Origin: Eremomyces bilateralis CBS 781.70
Lineage: Eukaryota > Ascomycota > Dothideomycetes > Eremomycetales > Eremomycetaceae
Assembly (NCBI RefSeq): GCF_010015585.1
Contig: NW_022985074.1
Coordinates: 868,026 to 932,025 of the forward strand
Direction: 5' to 3'
DNA: 64,000 bases
The notes below the pieces were generated by a model. It did not search any database, was not told where the DNA came from, and saw only the letters and a program-made list of their open reading frames with translations. Numbering within the stretch: position 1 is the first letter of the stretch; every line of letters starts with the position of its first letter. A program made the position numbers and the translations under genes. Of the stretch, positions 61,270-64,000 are shown one piece after another.

Positions 61270-61760
61270 CAAGGCTGAAGATCGAAGATCCAGCTTCAAG
61301 GATGGCATGGGAAAGTCTAGCAAGTAGCATTATCCATGATTTGGGCAGTTGGCTACGAAGATTGATGCTCTGCTATGAACATCTGTGTATAATAAATCAC
61401 CTGTGCAAAGTATCTCGAGGACAGACACCATTCAGCGGAATTAAAATGATCAAGTGACACTGACTCTGTAGTATCATTCACTGTGTATAGAACCCAGCCC
61501 CAGCCACCAGGCGTTATCAAAAGGTGCACGTGATGCTTGTGTGCTTCTAGTGGCGCCTACTGTGAGGTGGCGAGGGAATCTGCGCCACCCAGCCACGCAC
61601 GTGACTCTTGCCCCTGCAGGCCGCCTGTGATTCTGCGTTGCGTGGAGATCACGTCCTCAAGAGCCTCAGTTGAAGAATCACTTGCAACTCCTTCACTTCA
61701 TCTCCCTCACAAATCCCTCCCTCCTTCTTTCTTCTGAAACTTATCACCAGAAAATACACA
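61270..61760. promoter_or_regulatory. def1 promoter with two CACGTGA sites
   Basis: 491 bases between two plus-strand genes. CACGTGA occurs at 61527-61533 and 61598-61604, 234 and 163 bases before the def1 ATG, a position where bHLH (Cbf1-type) sites usually act. The last 90 bases are CT-rich leader. Confidence 0.45.
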
Positions 61761-64000
61761 ATGTCGGAGGTCGCGACGAGACCATCAAATCGCGGCAGAT
61801 CCTCCACCCGTGGAGGGCGCGGACGTGGAACCGCTCCAAGAACCACCAGGCAAACCAACGGACATCTGAATCCATCATCGTCAGAGATGGATTTCGCCGA
61901 TCAAGGCGAGCTTGGAGAGATCAAGAAGAAATATCTCTCGGAGTTGTCGTCACTCAAAGAACTCTTTCCCGATTGGACGGAGGTTGACCTGGTCTTCGCC
62001 TTGCAAGAGACTGATGGTGACCTCAACAACACCATCGAGAGGATCACAGAGGGTGAGTTCGCTGGACACGCCATTGAAGTCGTTGCTAATTATTGTAGGA
62101 ACTATGTCACAGTTCAACGACGTCAAAAAGAAAACCAAAGATCGATCTCGATCGAAGGTCAACGACGCAACGCCCGCTTCAATCGAATCGAGCAATACAT
62201 CACGTCCTTCGCGAGGGAAATCTTCCCATGATGCACCCCATCGTGCTCGATCTTCGGCTCCGCGTAGCCGCGGTGCCCCTCGTGGTCGCGGCGGGCATTC
62301 TTCGACCACCGGCACCCGACCACCGCCAGAACCTGTCTCCGTTCCAACAAACGAATCTTCCGCCTGGGGAGACCCGATTCCAGTTGCCGACACGGATGAT
62401 ACTACGTGGGAGAAGACTAGCGAAACCGCGGAGCCTACTGTGGCTCCTAAGACGTATGAGCCGCCCAAGACGTGGGCAAGCATGTTCGCCAAACCCAAAC
62501 CCACTCCTACATCAACAAAGAAGACTGCTCCCGAGCAAGTGCCTGTCAAACCCACAGGCTCTGCCGCGGAAGAAGTAGCTGAGCAGAATGGCCTGATTGA
62601 CGCGGGTACTGCGGCTGATGTGACCTTATCAAAGGACACTGTTGATGCGCCCGCCCCGTCCATACCTACTATCGAGACGACCAAACCTAGTGATGTGCCA
62701 GTCGCAACCGCACCGGATCTCTTCCCTTCACAGGACAAACTGACTGAGAATAACGTGGAGCATCTCCCCGACACTTCGCATCCTGCGCCGACCGGGACTG
62801 CTGCAAGCACTGTGGCTAGCTCCGTGGCGCCCTCGGTTAATCAAGCCGTTGGTCGAACCCCGGTGACAGGCTATTCTGCGGTTGCGATGAAAGCGGCTGG
62901 AATTGCAGGAAGAAGCGCGAGCTTTACACGTCGTGTCCAGGAACAACAGGAGGCCGTCGTCATGCCGGGCAACCATCCTATCGACCGGGCAACGGTCCAG
63001 TTTGGCAGTCTAGGGTTGAACGGTGATTCGGAAGCCTTGGATGTCGATGACGAACGTGAGGAATTAGAGACGCGTGCTCAACCGCCTCAACATTCTCCCG
63101 TAACTCAACCTCGAACGGCCTTACCACCTTCCCGGCAATTCCCTGCGCAGAACGAGCCATCCATTCAACCTGGCTTGCCCACACCAAAGCAAACGTCGAG
63201 TCTTCCACAGCCTAACCAGATTCCACCCCAATCGATTGCCGCCCAGCAGGGTGTTCCGCAGCCGGGTCCGAGCCAACAGTACAGCCAATTCGGTCGATAC
63301 GGACAGGCGACTACCCAGCCTGAACTGCCTTCACAGCAGAAAGCGTACGATCCGTTCGGACCGCCTCAAAGCCAGCAAAGCGCCTTTGAGCAATTCCAGA
63401 ACCAAACAACTCAGGCCCAACAAAGCCAGGCTCACGCCGGGCCCCAGGTGTCTGCCTCATCCGATTATCCCAACTACTACGCCTCTGAACAATCGCGCGG
63501 TTCGCAACAGAACTACTATGGAGCTCCCTATGGCCAGCAGCCATCTTCACAGCAAGATTCGGGAGCCACCCAACAACGTACCGGAAGCGCTTTCGGTGTT
63601 GCTCCCTCAGACTCGTCGTTTGGGACTAGCCAAGCGCCACAGGTAAGCATTGACTCTTCACTTTCTCCGTAACCCGATTTACCCATTCCAAACCCTTTGC
63701 GCACCAGCGGTCATTATTGCAGGCACTGACGGCAGTTCATTTAGGCACCGAGCCGTTATGGCGAACCTCAGACCAGCGGACAAAATACCCCGAATCCGAC
63801 CATCTCTGGTCAGCAGAACATGGGTTCTCAATCCCACCAATCCCAACATGCGCCTCAACCCCATCAACAGAATCAATATGGAAGTGGCGCACCTTTCGGC
63901 AACCCATACTACAACAGTCATTACTACAACGCCTACATGAACCAGTTTGGCGGTTTCCAAGGTGGATATGGGCCGTACGGCAAGAGCGGAATGTACGGGC
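61761..64000 (+). CDS. def1: RNA polymerase II degradation factor Def1 (3' end outside window)
   Basis: Exons 61761-62052, 62099-63642 and 63745 to beyond the right edge; about 697 residues are visible. Def1 helps ubiquitinate and remove RNA polymerase II stalled at DNA damage. An Arg/Gly-rich N-terminus is followed by a CUE ubiquitin-binding domain at about 50-97 (LSSLKELFPDWTEVDLVFAL, then DGDLNNTIERITEG). Next come a basic segment, a long Thr/Pro/Ala-rich linker with ETYEPPKTWASMFAKP-like sequence near 230, and a Gln-rich C-terminal domain. The final visible exon has Tyr/Asn/Gly-rich sequence (NPYYNSHYYNAYMNQFGGFQ), typical of Def1. Introns are 46 and 102 bases with GTGAGT and GTAAGC donors. 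In the yeast protein the Gln-rich part is cut off to let Def1 enter the nucleus; whether that holds here cannot be seen. Confidence 0.9.

Noticed and set aside
61950-62810. 286-residue minus-strand frame
   Set aside because: Antisense of the def1 linker; low complexity on the coding strand keeps the opposite frame open.

Overview
The window is nuclear DNA of a filamentous ascomycete, most likely a eurotiomycete (Aspergillus/Penicillium type). The evidence is dense genes on both strands, short introns (about 45-115 bases) with GTRNGY-like donors and CTAAC-like branch sites, and recognisable fungal protein families. No tRNA, rRNA, CRISPR array or virus-like element was seen. All gene models were spliced by hand; exon joins were checked by reading phase.

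Layout, left to right: a short-chain dehydrogenase/reductase (496-1457 +); a PMP3/UPF0057-like membrane protein (2774-3322 +); a disordered coiled-coil protein (3490-5502 +); an RBR-type ubiquitin ligase (5962-8440 -); translation factor eIF4G (10084-14899 -); the 15-kb siderophore peptide synthetase sidC (16699-31895 -); a 2.8-kb divergent promoter; the L-ornithine N5-monooxygenase sidA (34671-36386 +); an importin-7/8-type karyopherin (36731-40262 -); a pogo/Fot1-class DNA transposon with 43-bp identical inverted ends and a TA target duplication (40712-42556); the Ski2 RNA helicase (42722-46674 -); the fork-protection protein Csm3/Swi3 (47441-48419 -); THO complex subunit Hpr1/THOC1 (48897-51262 +); a poorly resolved multi-exon candidate gene (53155-54191 -); a homeodomain protein with a long upstream region (56583-58415 +); an unrecognised, probably mitochondrial protein (60022-61269 +); and the start of DEF1 (61761 to the right edge, +).

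The functional centre is sidA plus sidC. SidA makes N5-hydroxyornithine, the first committed step of hydroxamate siderophores. SidC assembles the (acylated) hydroxyornithines with small amino acids into a ferricrocin-type cyclic hexapeptide used inside the cell to store iron. The shared promoter holds two exact matches to the ATCWGATAA site of the iron-responsive GATA repressor family (SreA/SRE/Urbs1) and a third GATA core within 165 bases, so both genes can plausibly be repressed together when iron is ample. The remaining genes are mostly housekeeping (translation, RNA decay, mRNA export, nuclear import, replication-fork stability, RNA polymerase II turnover).

Least certain parts: the 5' end of sidC, where the reading frame changes near 31,550-31,680; the 3' end of the PMP3-like gene; the first intron of csm3; and the candidate gene at 53-54 kb.
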